From positions 1 to 64,000 of the forward strand of contig NZ_LWCS01000015.1 of the NCBI RefSeq assembly GCF_001650495.1: 64,000 nt of DNA. The letters run 5' to 3'. The notes beneath the pieces were generated by a model. That model saw only the letters and a program-made list of their open reading frames with translations, was not told the DNA's origin and ran no database searches. Below, piece after piece: positions 42,540-51,556 of this stretch (positions within the stretch are counted from its first letter, which is position 1; every line of letters starts with the position of its first letter). The DNA comes from Mycolicibacterium iranicum. Lineage in GTDB: Bacteria > Actinomycetota > Actinomycetes > Mycobacteriales > Mycobacteriaceae. A program made the translations under genes and the position numbers.

Positions 42540-43430
42540 ATGACTTCTCAACAATTGCCGAGGCTGCACGGCGTAGTGGCGGCGGTGGACGGTTCGCCGA
42601 CATCCGACACCGCGCTGGCGTGGGCCGCGCGTGATGCATCGCTGCGCGATGTGCCGCTGACTGTGGTTCACGTCCAGCCGTCCGATGAGGTCGGCCCGTG
42701 GCTGGACCTCCCGATCGCCGAGGAGTATCTCGGGGCCCGCGATCGTCAGAGCGCCGAGATCGTAGACAGAGCGGTCGAACTCGCCGGCACGGCAATGGAG
42801 GGACGCCGCCGCGTCCCTGTGGAGAAGCTGATATTGCGGGGTCCGGTGATGCCTGCGCTGCTCGATGTGTCCAAAGACTCGGACCTGATGGTCGTGGGAT
42901 GTCGCGGCTTGGGGGCACTTGAGGGGCTGCTTTTGGGTTCCACCAGTTCGGCCCTTGTGCATCACGCACACTGCCCGGTCGCGGTGGTGCACGAACACTG
43001 TGGTTCAGGCACTGCTGTCACCGCACCGGTGGTCGTCGGAGTCGACGCCTCACCCGCATCCGAACTGGCGATCGCGATTGCCTACGACGAAGCATCAAGG
43101 CGTGGTGTGGAATTGGTCGCTATCCATACTTGGATGAACAGCGCCGACTTCTACGTCGACGTGGCGGTCGAGGACTTGGCCAAGCAGGCTGACGAGGAAC
43201 TCGCGCAGCGGCTCGCCGGTTGGGGCGAGCGCTATCCGGACGTGACGGTACGCCGCGTGGTCGGACAGGACAGCGCCGCGCATCGCCTGATCGAGGAATC
43301 CCAGAGCGCCCAGCTTCTGGTCGTCGGAAGTCACGGCCGCGGCGGCTTCGCGGGACTTCTTCTGGGTTCGGTGAGTTGGGCAGTGGCCCAGTCGGCCCAC
43401 ATACCGGTGATCGTGGCCCGTCAGTCCTGA
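42540..43430 (+). CDS. Tandem-domain universal stress protein (Rv2623-like)
   Basis: A 296-residue protein with two USP domains ([40 protein letters not shown]). Both carry the ATP-binding motif (GCRGLGALEGLLLGSTSSAL; GSHGRGGFAGLLLGSVSWAV). It resembles the ATP-binding DosR-regulon proteins such as Rv2623, which restrain growth in dormancy. ATG at 42540 after GGAGAG. DosR-like site 80 bp upstream. Confidence 0.93.
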   Translation: MTSQQLPRLHGVVAAVDGSPTSDTALAWAARDASLRDVPLTVVHVQPSDEVGPWLDLPIAEEYLGARDRQSAEIVDRAVELAGTAMEGRRRVPVEKLILRGPVMPALLDVSKDSDLMVVGCRGLGALEGLLLGSTSSALVHHAHCPVAVVHEHCGSGTAVTAPVVVGVDASPASELAIAIAYDEASRRGVELVAIHTWMNSADFYVDVAVEDLAKQADEELAQRLAGWGERYPDVTVRRVVGQDSAAHRLIEESQSAQLLVVGSHGRGGFAGLLLGSVSWAVAQSAHIPVIVARQS

Positions 43431-43512
43431 GTCTGTTCAACCGCGGCGGCGGCCAGTACTCAGCCTAGGGGCCCGAAGTTGGACAGGCGTGGGGCATTCG
43501 GCTCACCACGAT

Positions 43513-43526
43513 GGGACCTTCGCCTC
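43513..43526. promoter_or_regulatory. DosR-box-like site before the Rv1733c-like gene
   Basis: GGGACCTTCGCCTC (10/14 to the DosR core), 67 bp upstream of ATG 43594. Confidence 0.5.
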
Positions 43527-43593
43527 TGCTCTGCGCCTCGCACAACCCGCGATTATTGTCTCGACGATCGAACCATGTGAGACGGGGTCCGAC

Positions 43594-44184
43594 ATGCAGG
43601 TTTTCACGAACGGCTTCGGCGTATGGCTGCGTCGGCTGACGGCACGAAATCCGCTCGTTCGAGTCTCTGACCGCTTCGAAGCCCTGGTGCTACTCGCGGT
43701 CGGTGCGGTCATGATCCTGACGGTGCCCGTGGCAGGTGCTGTGGGCACCGCCACCTACGACCGCCTCTCAGAGACCTTCGCCGCGGAACGGCTTGTCCGG
43801 CAGGAAGTCGACGCGACCGCGGTCGCGGACAGCCGAGAAGATCCCGAGCCCTACCAGACGCTCTACGTCACGACCGTGGCATGGACGTATAACGGCGTGA
43901 CACATACAGACGACATTCGCACGGGGCGAATCAATGCCGGCGATACAGTGGTGATTTCGGTTGACGGCGAGGGGAAACGGGCCGCTCGGGTACCGACCGA
44001 CGATGACGCGGCGGCTCAAGCGGTGCTCGCGGCGCTGGGGTTGTGGTCTGCGGTGGTGACCGCTGCAGTCGCGTCGTGGCTGTTGCTCCGTATGCGGTTG
44101 AACCGCCTGCGTTTCACCGCCTGGGATCGTGAGCTCGACGACCTCGCGGACAACGGCGGTAGGGCCAACAACAGCGCGGCGTGA
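43594..44184 (+). CDS. Rv1733c-like membrane protein
   Basis: A 196-residue protein with two transmembrane helices (about residues 30-52 and 145-167) enclosing a soluble, probably extracytoplasmic loop (DPEPYQTLYVTTVAWTYNGV). The pre-TM motif RNPLVRVSDRFEALVLL corresponds to RNPLVRGTDRLEAVV of Rv1733c, a DosR-regulon antigen. Start at ATG 43594; an earlier in-frame start is not family-like. It is probably co-transcribed with the following USP gene. Confidence 0.85.
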   Translation: MQVFTNGFGVWLRRLTARNPLVRVSDRFEALVLLAVGAVMILTVPVAGAVGTATYDRLSETFAAERLVRQEVDATAVADSREDPEPYQTLYVTTVAWTYNGVTHTDDIRTGRINAGDTVVISVDGEGKRAARVPTDDDAAAQAVLAALGLWSAVVTAAVASWLLLRMRLNRLRFTAWDRELDDLADNGGRANNSAA

Positions 44185-44225
44185 CGGCGCTACGAAATTG
44201 ACCGAGGAACCAGAGAGGCGGAGCC

Positions 44226-44264
44226 ATGCAGGCGATGGTGGTCCTCGAGACCGCACGAACGTGA
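44226..44264 (+). CDS. Possible 12-codon leader peptide
   Basis: ATG 44226 has a good ribosome binding site (GAGGCGGAG) and encodes [12 protein letters not shown] before a TGA (44262-44264) that overlaps the GTG start of the next USP gene. The USP's own start lacks a clear ribosome binding site, so translation could be coupled through this leader. Confidence 0.4.
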   Translation: MQAMVVLETART

Positions 44265-45007
44265 CTGTTCGACGTTCGCTTGACGACGCCCCCGTGGTCG
44301 TGGGCGTCGATGGCTCTCGCGCAGCACTGAATGCAGTGTGTTGGGCTCGCTTGGAGGCGATTTCACGAGATACCGTCCTGCGCCTCGTCCACGCCGTCCC
44401 CGCTCAGGCAGCGGGTTGCGATGCGGCGCTGACGCATGCCGAACGAACGGCGACGGCGACGCCGCATCCGTTGCGCGTGGAGGTTGCGTCGGTCATCGGG
44501 TCGCCGGATGAGGTCTTGCTGCGGGAATCACAGAACGCGGCGATGGTCTGCATCGGTTCCAAGTCGATCCGGGCAATGGATGGAACGTCGATAGGTCCCA
44601 CCGCGAAGACCCTTGCGGCGGCTGCCCGCTGCCCGGTCGCGATCATCCGGACCCGACCGGACGGAACACCGCACACAGAAGGCGTGGTTGCGGTGGTCCT
44701 GTCCGACGAAGACGGTAACGATGAGGCGGTGCATCTGGCCATGCACGAGGGCAGACTGCGGCACGCGACGGTGCGCCAGATCGACCAACGCGCCACGAGC
44801 TGGGTTCGGCGCTACCCGGACGTCCATGTCGAAACCGTGGCAGCCGGGACGGGACGCCAGTACGACCGGCATGACATGACAGACGGCGGGGTGGGCCTGG
44901 CGGTGGTGGGGCGCAAAGACGCCGCGGAGCTGGCCGACGTGACGTCGCCCAACTGCCACCCCATCCTGGGCTACCCCGATTGTTCGGTCCTGGTCGTGCG
45001 AGCGTGA
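44261..45007 (+). CDS. Universal stress protein
   Basis: A 248-residue protein with an N-terminal USP domain ([40 protein letters not shown]) and a degenerate second half ([20 protein letters not shown]). The ATP motif is weak, so it may not bind ATP. Start GTG 44261 by analogy; a TTG at 44198 is in frame. Its 3' end overlaps convergent dosR by 37 bp. Confidence 0.82.
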   Translation: MTVRRSLDDAPVVVGVDGSRAALNAVCWARLEAISRDTVLRLVHAVPAQAAGCDAALTHAERTATATPHPLRVEVASVIGSPDEVLLRESQNAAMVCIGSKSIRAMDGTSIGPTAKTLAAAARCPVAIIRTRPDGTPHTEGVVAVVLSDEDGNDEAVHLAMHEGRLRHATVRQIDQRATSWVRRYPDVHVETVAAGTGRQYDRHDMTDGGVGLAVVGRKDAAELADVTSPNCHPILGYPDCSVLVVRA

Positions 45008-45627
45008 TGGTTGGAGATGAACGCCGCCGCTTGGGTTCTGCGCTGCATACCGAGCTTCTCAAGCAGTCGGGACACGTAGTTCTTGACGGTCTTCTCGGCC
45101 AGGAACATCCGGTCGGCAATCTGCTTGTTGGTCAGGCCCTCGCCAATGTGCTCAAGAAGAACCCGCTCTTGCCCGCTGAGCGCCGCGAGCGGATCGTCCT
45201 GCTGCTTTCCTTGACGTAGCTTGGCCATCAGTGCTGCCGCGGCCCGATTGTCGAGCAGCGATCTGCCCGCCCCCACGTCCTTGATCGCCTGTGTCAGTGC
45301 CAGGCCCTTGATGTCCTTGATCACGAAACCACTTGCCCCGGCCAGAATCGCATCGAGCATTGCCTCGTCGGAGGTATAGGACGTCAACATCAGGCAGTGT
45401 AGATCCGGCAGACGGCTCAGGAGATCTCGACACAGTTCGATGCCGTTGCCGTCGGGAAGCCGGACATCGAGAACCGCGACGTCGGGCTGAAGTGCCGGAA
45501 TGCGGGCCATCGCCTGTGCCACGGAGCCCGCTTCACCGACCACCGTAAGTTCCTCGTCCGCGCTGAGTAGCTCGACGAGCCCGCGACGGACCACCTCGTG
45601 GTCGTCGACCAGGAAGACCGTCAGCAT
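44971..45627 (-). CDS. dosR: Dormancy response regulator DosR/DevR
   Basis: A 218-residue NarL/LuxR-type response regulator, very close to M. tuberculosis DosR. Receiver: [17 protein letters not shown] with phospho-acceptor D54 in [11 protein letters not shown] and the K104-region [13 protein letters not shown]-binding helix: [20 protein letters not shown], with K179, K182 and N183 in the same positions that contact DNA in DosR; T198 is also kept. It is 4 bp downstream of a USP gene, as Rv3134c-devR is, but no sensor kinase follows. Confidence 0.95.
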   Translation of the reverse strand: MLTVFLVDDHEVVRRGLVELLSADEELTVVGEAGSVAQAMARIPALQPDVAVLDVRLPDGNGIELCRDLLSRLPDLHCLMLTSYTSDEAMLDAILAGASGFVIKDIKGLALTQAIKDVGAGRSLLDNRAAAALMAKLRQGKQQDDPLAALSGQERVLLEHIGEGLTNKQIADRMFLAEKTVKNYVSRLLEKLGMQRRTQAAAFISNHHARTTRTEQSG

Positions 45628-45631
45628 GTGC

Positions 45632-46480
45632 TCAGAGTAGGCCGTGAGGTTCGCAGATCAAGATGTCGAAGCAAATATCTTGCGAAATGGCATGTTTCCT
45701 CGGTCCGAGCAGATCGGCGATCTCCACGCCTCTTTCATGGGGCACTATCGCCAGCGCGATCATGTCTTGCTGTCGCGCAAAGAAATTGAGAGCGCTGCCG
45801 GCCAGGGCGACCACCTCGGCCTGCAGATCTGGGTGTTTCTCACGCCACGGTGCGAGCCGACGTTCCCATTCGCTTTTGACCATCCGATTCATGCCGGTGA
45901 CTGCATGGTGATCGTGGATGTCGGGGTATCGAGAACGCCGGGCAGCGACGATTTTCAACTCAGCTGACCGCAGCAGCGCTTCCTCGACACCGCGCACCAT
46001 GGCGATATCGCCTGCCTGCGAGTCGCTCACCTCCGCGACTACCCAAGCCCTGTCGGAGTGCGTCGCACCCTGCGCGTGGACGATTGCCACGGGGCAGGCC
46101 GCCGAATGTGCCACGGCCACTGCGACGGAACCGACGTGTCCGATCCCGCCGTGGCTGATTCCCATCGACCCCACACACAGCATGGCTGCCCCGTCGGCCT
46201 CCCGCCGCAAGATGTCGCCGGGCGACCCGGTCGACACCTGAGCTTCGACTTTGACCGGCTTCCCGCTCTTCTCGACCGCCATCACGGCGGAATGGACGAT
46301 GGTTCCGGCGCGGTCCAGAGCGTCAGCGGTGATCTGGGAGCCCCCCATCGAAGGTGCGACGATGTGCACCAACCGAACGGGCACGTCTCGGCTTGCCGCC
46401 TCGTCGACTGCCCAAAGCGCAGCAGCGGTGGCGGAATCCGATCCGTCGATGCCCACGATCACAGCGGGTGGACCGGACAC
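45632..46480 (-). CDS. Universal stress protein (Rv3134c-like)
   Basis: A 282-residue tandem USP ([40 protein letters not shown]). The first domain looks complete, the second degenerate ([20 protein letters not shown]). It lies between the nitroreductase gene (6-bp gap) and dosR (4-bp gap), the position of Rv3134c, so the three form one operon. GTG start at 46480. Confidence 0.9.
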   Translation of the reverse strand: MSGPPAVIVGIDGSDSATAAALWAVDEAASRDVPVRLVHIVAPSMGGSQITADALDRAGTIVHSAVMAVEKSGKPVKVEAQVSTGSPGDILRREADGAAMLCVGSMGISHGGIGHVGSVAVAVAHSAACPVAIVHAQGATHSDRAWVVAEVSDSQAGDIAMVRGVEEALLRSAELKIVAARRSRYPDIHDHHAVTGMNRMVKSEWERRLAPWREKHPDLQAEVVALAGSALNFFARQQDMIALAIVPHERGVEIADLLGPRKHAISQDICFDILICEPHGLL

Positions 46481-46486
46481 GGCGGC

Positions 46487-47470
46487 TCAGCGCCTGATCT
46501 CAAGAACGTCGGTGACTGGGCGACGCGGCGTCGGGGTTGCGATGTCATCGGGGGCGGGAGCGGAGCCTATCCGCACGAGAACTTCAGGTGTGGAACGGGA
46601 ACCGGTCAGCTCCCGGACGATTTCGCGGCTGGCGGGGACTTCCGTGAGATGCGACAGCGTGCACGTTGCCAGGCCGGCCATCGTCGCGTCCAGCAGGATG
46701 GAGGACAGCAGCTCGCCGCATCGCACACGGCTGTCGCGAGTGGAATCCTCGGTCGACAACACCACCACCTCGGCGTCGTCTCCGGAGATGTCTCTGCGCC
46801 GGTCGGCGTGCCCGGCCGCCGGGAAATCCCTTCCGATCGCAACTCGTTTGCTCTCGGCTTCGGACGGTAACGTAGCTGCTGGAATCCCGTCGGCGACCGC
46901 TACCTCGGAGGTCCAGCCGACGAGTTCGGCGTGATATGCCGAATCGTAGAGACGCGCCGTTCTGGTCAAGTCCGACGCTCGAACCAGCCCGGGTTGTCGG
47001 GCATTTCCGATGGCATATACCGACACTCCGCTCGAACCGGCACTGCTGCTGATCGTCTGAAGGAAGATGTCCCAATCGGCCGGTCTTGTGTAAGGGAGCC
47101 GGTCGGTGCGACGTCGCGCAATGGCATCGGCACGTCGGCGATGCGCTTCGGTGACGAAGTCGAGGGGGGTGAAGTCGACGGAAGCCAGATGATCACTGTT
47201 GTTCGGGTTGGGGAAGCGGTCGACATTGCACGTCCACCCCGCAGCCGCCATCGCCACGCGAAAGTGGTCGAGTGCGGCGCCGCAGCTGATGAGCAATTCT
47301 CGTCCGGTCGGATCGGTGCGCTGCGGGGTCCGAGCATGATCCAGGAACAGTGAGACCACGGGTCCGTCGCTGACCCATCTCCACGGCTGGCTGTTGTGCA
47401 GCGATGGAGCGCGACACGCCAGTGCCACGGCGTCGGTGATGACATCGATGTCCACGATCACGTCGCGCAT
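46487..47470 (-). CDS. Acg-family nitroreductase-like protein
   Basis: A 327-residue member of the Acg family (Rv2032/Rv3127/Rv3131), flavin-fold proteins of the DosR regulon. Typical segments: ALACRAPSLHNSQPWRWVSD, RRRTDRLPYTRPADW, SILLDATMAGLATCTLSHLT. Some Acg proteins sequester FMN rather than catalyse reduction. ATG at 47470; upstream in-frame residues lie in the promoter. A DosR-like box lies 52 bp upstream, shared with the divergent Rv2004c-like gene. Confidence 0.9.
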   Translation of the reverse strand: MRDVIVDIDVITDAVALACRAPSLHNSQPWRWVSDGPVVSLFLDHARTPQRTDPTGRELLISCGAALDHFRVAMAAAGWTCNVDRFPNPNNSDHLASVDFTPLDFVTEAHRRRADAIARRRTDRLPYTRPADWDIFLQTISSSAGSSGVSVYAIGNARQPGLVRASDLTRTARLYDSAYHAELVGWTSEVAVADGIPAATLPSEAESKRVAIGRDFPAAGHADRRRDISGDDAEVVVLSTEDSTRDSRVRCGELLSSILLDATMAGLATCTLSHLTEVPASREIVRELTGSRSTPEVLVRIGSAPAPDDIATPTPRRPVTDVLEIRR

Positions 47471-47522
47471 CTCGACCTCCGTTCGATACCTTGACCATCG
47501 CTGGGATCCCGTTCGAAAACCA

Positions 47523-47536
47523 GGGTCAATGGTCCT
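47523..47536. promoter_or_regulatory. DosR-box-like site, nitroreductase / Rv2004c-like divergent promoter
   Basis: GGGTCAATGGTCCT matches 10 of 14 positions of the DosR core and resembles an element I recall upstream of M. tuberculosis hspX. It is 52 bp from the nitroreductase start and 60 bp from ATG 47596, so it could serve both. Confidence 0.6.
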
Positions 47537-47595
47537 CACCGGGGCATCCCAGAAGGCCCTGTCGCCGCTGCACCGCCGAGCGCAGGCTCAAGGGC

Positions 47596-49095
47596 ATGAC
47601 CTCAGGGCTTGAATGTTCAGCTGAGTCGCAGCCTGCGTGGATGACGCCCGGCAACCTCGGTGCCGAGGTCCACGAGACTCACACCGGCCTGGTCGCCCTC
47701 GTCGGCGACCGGGCCTTCAAGGTCAAGAAGCCGGTGCGCACGGATTTCCTCGACTTCAGCACCGTCGCCAAACGCGCCGAGGCCTGCCACCGCGAGGTGG
47801 AGCTCAACCGCCGGCTGGCACCGTCGAGCTACCTCGGGGTGGGCCAGTTTCACCCGCCCGTGGGCGGGCCGGAGCCGGTCATCGTCATGCGTAGATATCC
47901 GGACTCTGAGCGGTTGGCCGAGCTCGTTTCCTGCGGGGTTCCGGTGGGGAAATGGCTGATGTCGATCGCCGGCATGCTGGCGCGCTTCCACGCCGACGCC
48001 GACCGCGGGCCCGTCGTGGACAGGGAGGCCACGGCGGAGGTGCTGCGGGACCGCTGGCTGCAGAACCTGTCCGAATTGCGCCGGCACGTCGGTCCCGTGA
48101 TCGCCGAAGAGCCCCTGGTTGACATCGAGCGTCTGGCGATGCAATACCTGGCCGGCCGCGGACTCTTGTACGACAACCGTGTCGCGGCCCGCCGCATCGT
48201 CGACGGACATGGAGATCTGCTCAGCCAAGACATCTTCTGTACCGCGGAGGGGCCCATGCTGCTGGATTGCCTGGAGTTCGACGATCGGCTTCGATACGTG
48301 GACGGCGTCGACGATGCCGCCTTCCTGGCAATGGATCTGGAGTTTCTCGGGCGCCGCGATCTTGCGGATCTGTTCTTCGACGAGTACTGCCTCCAGGCGG
48401 GGGATAGTGCCGCGCACTCGTTGCGGCACTTCTGTGTTGCCTATCGGGCGGTGGTGCGAGCCAAAGTCGACTGCGTGCGCGTCGGCCAGGGCCACTCGGA
48501 CGGTATTGCCGCAGCGCAGCGTCACCTCGCCATCGCCCACGCGCACCTCAAGGCCGGCTGCGTGCAACTGGTCGTCGTCGGGGGTGGCCCCGGCACCGGC
48601 AAGACGACGGTCGCACATGCCTTGGCGGAGAGCATCGACGCCCACGTCGTCTCGACCGATGAGGTCCGGCGTGAGCTCCGCCAGAGCGGTGACGTGACCG
48701 GCTGTGTCGGTGACCTCAACGCGGGACTCTATGCGCCGGAGAAGGTGTCCGCGGTCTACGACGAAGTCCTCAGCCGAGCGCGAACCTGGCTCAGTGCCGG
48801 GCATTCGGTCGTTCTGGATGGAACGTGGCGTGATGCCCGCCAGCGCCGGCGGGCACACACGGTGGCCGCAGAGACCCACAGCCCGATCGTTGAACTGCTG
48901 TGTACATCGCCTGTCGGCGAAGCGGCGAATCGGATCGCGGGCAGAGGATGCACCGCCTCGGACGCAACACCGGCGATGGCCGCCGAACTGAGTGGATGGT
49001 CGGGCGAGTGGCCGAGCGCGCATCCGCTCGACACCACACGTCCGCTTGAGGAGTCGGTGCGTGAGGCGCGCCAAGCGTGCGCAGCTGCGATCTAG
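47596..49095 (+). CDS. Aminoglycoside-phosphotransferase-like/P-loop kinase fusion (Rv2004c-like)
   Basis: A 499-residue two-domain protein. The N-terminal half is APH-like, with HGDLLSQDIF (H205) as the catalytic loop and LDCLEFDDRLRYVDGVDDAA downstream. The C-terminal half is a P-loop kinase with GGGPGTGKTTVAHALAE (about residues 329-345). Length and layout match Rv2004c of the DosR regulon; the substrate is unknown. ATG at 47596. Convergent with the P-type ATPase gene. Confidence 0.9.
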   Translation: MTSGLECSAESQPAWMTPGNLGAEVHETHTGLVALVGDRAFKVKKPVRTDFLDFSTVAKRAEACHREVELNRRLAPSSYLGVGQFHPPVGGPEPVIVMRRYPDSERLAELVSCGVPVGKWLMSIAGMLARFHADADRGPVVDREATAEVLRDRWLQNLSELRRHVGPVIAEEPLVDIERLAMQYLAGRGLLYDNRVAARRIVDGHGDLLSQDIFCTAEGPMLLDCLEFDDRLRYVDGVDDAAFLAMDLEFLGRRDLADLFFDEYCLQAGDSAAHSLRHFCVAYRAVVRAKVDCVRVGQGHSDGIAAAQRHLAIAHAHLKAGCVQLVVVGGGPGTGKTTVAHALAESIDAHVVSTDEVRRELRQSGDVTGCVGDLNAGLYAPEKVSAVYDEVLSRARTWLSAGHSVVLDGTWRDARQRRRAHTVAAETHSPIVELLCTSPVGEAANRIAGRGCTASDATPAMAAELSGWSGEWPSAHPLDTTRPLEESVREARQACAAAI

Positions 49096-49109
49096 GCGGA
49101 ACTGTTCGG

Positions 49110-51461
49110 TCAACGTGGTTTCGTTGGTGCGGGGGAAGCCGTCGTGTCCAGGTCAGCAAGGGAGAAGTAGCTCTCCTCTTCCTGAATGAAGTGCAGTCGC
49201 AGCAGCGCATACAGTCCATACAGGCAGGCAAGCAGGTCATCGATCTGATCGACCTGGATGCCTCCGGCGGCCTGCGCGAGTCGGAGGTGCTCACCGATGC
49301 GGTCAGACAGTCGCTGAATCTCGGCGTGGGTACGACTCATGGTGGCAGTGGCTTCACCGCTGTGCAGGGGCGCTGCCAGCGCAGGGTACAACTCCGTCTC
49401 CTCGGCGCGCTCGTGCGGCAGAATACGTTCCGTAAGCAGCGAATATGATCTCGAAAGAGCTTGTAGCGCAGCCTCATCGGCACCCTCGACCAACGTATCG
49501 GCGCAGTTGCGGATCTGTAGGAGGCTGTCACGCAGCTCGTCGTGCTCGGCTGCGAACCCCTGCAGCATCCGCTCGGTGTCTGCGGCCAGCCCGACGTCGG
49601 CACGCGGATCCCCGCGCAGCGCGCGCAAAGCGTTGAGGATGACTGCCACGTCGATGGCTTCCTGCAGTAGGGCTCCCGGCGCGGGCGGAAGCCAACCCAG
49701 CGCCGCGGCCGTCATCGCCACCAGAGAGAGCGTCATGCCGACGACAGCGCTCTGTACGGCGATGCGTCGGGACCAGCGCGCAATGTCCATTGCGTCGGCG
49801 AGCCTGTCGAGCCGGTCGGTGGTCAGCACGATGTCGGCGGCCTCCGATGACGCCGTGGCCCCCCGCGCCCCCATCGCGACACCCACCGTCGCGGCCGCCA
49901 GTGCTGGTGCGTCGTTGATGCCGTCGCCGACCATCACCGTGATCGCCCGTTTCCTCTCGGTGCGGACGGCAGTCACCTTGTCGGCCGGTGTCTGATGGGC
50001 ATACACCTCGTCGAGACCGAGCACCGTCGCGACTTCACGCGCCGGTTCGGTGCGATCGCCGGTGAGCATCACCAGCCGGGTGAAGCCCGCCTCTCGTAAC
50101 CGTCTCATCGTTCTGGGCGCCTGCCGTCGAAGCGGATCACGCAGCAGTACAGCACCTTTCGGCACCCCATCCACACAGACCCATGCCACCGCCGCGTTGT
50201 CGAGTCGCGCTCTGTTCAGTGCGACCTGCGCCCACAGGGTGCGTGGCTCGTCGTCGGCCAATTTGCCCACCATCACGCGACGCCCGTCGAGGTTCGCACT
50301 GACACCACGTCCCGGTTCCTCGGTGGCATCGGTGGGTAGCGAAAGCGCTATACCTCGCTTCAGAGCCTCGGTGACAATGGATTCAGCCAGTACATGCGGG
50401 GAAAGCTGATCCACCGATGCGGCCGTCCTCAGCACCTCGGCGGCGTCGGTCCCCGGTGCGGCGATGACATCGATGACCACAGGCCGGCCCATGGTCAGAG
50501 TGCCGGTCTTGTCCATCATCAATGTTGTTGCGTGGCCCAGGTTTTCCAGGGCGCCGCCGTCGCGGATGACCACGCCGGCCCGGGAAGCGCGGGACAGGCC
50601 TGAGACGATGGCCACGGGTGCAGCCAGAAGTAGCGGGCACGGGGTTGCGACCACCAGCACTGCGACCGCCCTGACGGCTGAACCGCTGACCAGCCACGCG
50701 ACACCCGCCACGATCAACGTCAGCGGCAGGAAGTAGGTGGCATAGCGGTCCGCGAGGCGCACGAGCGGTGCGCTTTGCGCCTCTGCTTGCTGCGCCAGCC
50801 GGACGATGCCCGCATAGGTGCTCTGCTCGGCGGTCGCCGTCGCACGTAGCTCGAAGACCCCGCCCGCGTTGACCACACCGCTGCGGACAGCATCTCCGGC
50901 GGGCCGGTCCACATGACGGGACTCGCCGGTCAGAGCCGACTCGTCGAGCACCGCCGTCGCGCCTACGACTCGGCCGTCGACCGGTACGACATCGCCGGGA
51001 CTGACGACGAGGACGTCACCGACGTCGACGTCGGAAAGGCCGACGACCTCGACCTGCGTGCCGACGCGTCGACGGGCGAATCGCGGTGCGCGTTCGAGCA
51101 GTGCTGACAGGTCCCGGGACGCTCGACGCGTGGCCGCCGCGTCCAGGGCGCGACCGCCTGTCAGCATCAACGCGATCAACGCACCGGCGAGGTACTCGCC
51201 GACGAGCAGAGTGCCGCCCAGCGACAACACCGCGATCAGGTCCACGCCGAATCGCCCGTGTCGCAGCGCGATGAGCACCCACAGCACAGCGGGCACGATC
51301 GCGATTGCGGTGCCGACCATCCAGCAGATGTCCGCCGCATCCTTCGCGCCCAACAGCCATGCGATACCACCTGCGCCCAGTGCGACACCCGTGAGCGCCA
51401 CCAGGGTCGGTTCCAGAAGAGGCCGCCAACGCCCGAAGCGGTCTCGGGTTGCTCCGGTCAT
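49110..51461 (-). CDS. Heavy-metal-type P-type ATPase fused to a hemerythrin-like domain
   Basis: A 783-residue protein. The transport core has an A-domain LTGESRHVD, a membrane ion motif VATPCPLLLAAPVAIVSG (TPCP rather than CPC), phosphorylation site MMDKTGTLTMG (D317) and hinge VMVGDGINDAPALA. The usual HP dipeptide is H-V (SPHVLAES). No N-terminal CxxC metal-binding domain is present. Residues about 630-783 form a helical domain with hemerythrin ligands H640, H683/E687, H712 and H757/E761. Start at ATG 51461. It lies 95 bp downstream of a USP gene, likely in one operon. Confidence 0.9.
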   Translation of the reverse strand: MTGATRDRFGRWRPLLEPTLVALTGVALGAGGIAWLLGAKDAADICWMVGTAIAIVPAVLWVLIALRHGRFGVDLIAVLSLGGTLLVGEYLAGALIALMLTGGRALDAAATRRASRDLSALLERAPRFARRRVGTQVEVVGLSDVDVGDVLVVSPGDVVPVDGRVVGATAVLDESALTGESRHVDRPAGDAVRSGVVNAGGVFELRATATAEQSTYAGIVRLAQQAEAQSAPLVRLADRYATYFLPLTLIVAGVAWLVSGSAVRAVAVLVVATPCPLLLAAPVAIVSGLSRASRAGVVIRDGGALENLGHATTLMMDKTGTLTMGRPVVIDVIAAPGTDAAEVLRTAASVDQLSPHVLAESIVTEALKRGIALSLPTDATEEPGRGVSANLDGRRVMVGKLADDEPRTLWAQVALNRARLDNAAVAWVCVDGVPKGAVLLRDPLRRQAPRTMRRLREAGFTRLVMLTGDRTEPAREVATVLGLDEVYAHQTPADKVTAVRTERKRAITVMVGDGINDAPALAAATVGVAMGARGATASSEAADIVLTTDRLDRLADAMDIARWSRRIAVQSAVVGMTLSLVAMTAAALGWLPPAPGALLQEAIDVAVILNALRALRGDPRADVGLAADTERMLQGFAAEHDELRDSLLQIRNCADTLVEGADEAALQALSRSYSLLTERILPHERAEETELYPALAAPLHSGEATATMSRTHAEIQRLSDRIGEHLRLAQAAGGIQVDQIDDLLACLYGLYALLRLHFIQEEESYFSLADLDTTASPAPTKPR

Positions 51462-51556
51462 GTCCGTTCGTCCTTCCGCGTGCGACCATCGCAGTGCGTG
51501 TCCGGCTGAATCCAGGGCCCGGAAGACGGCACAACGGAAAGGCCTGAGATCCGTTC

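Noticed and set aside
51462..51556. Separate DosR box for the P-type ATPase
   Set aside because: No adequate match was found in this gap; the gene is better explained as part of the operon starting at 53252.
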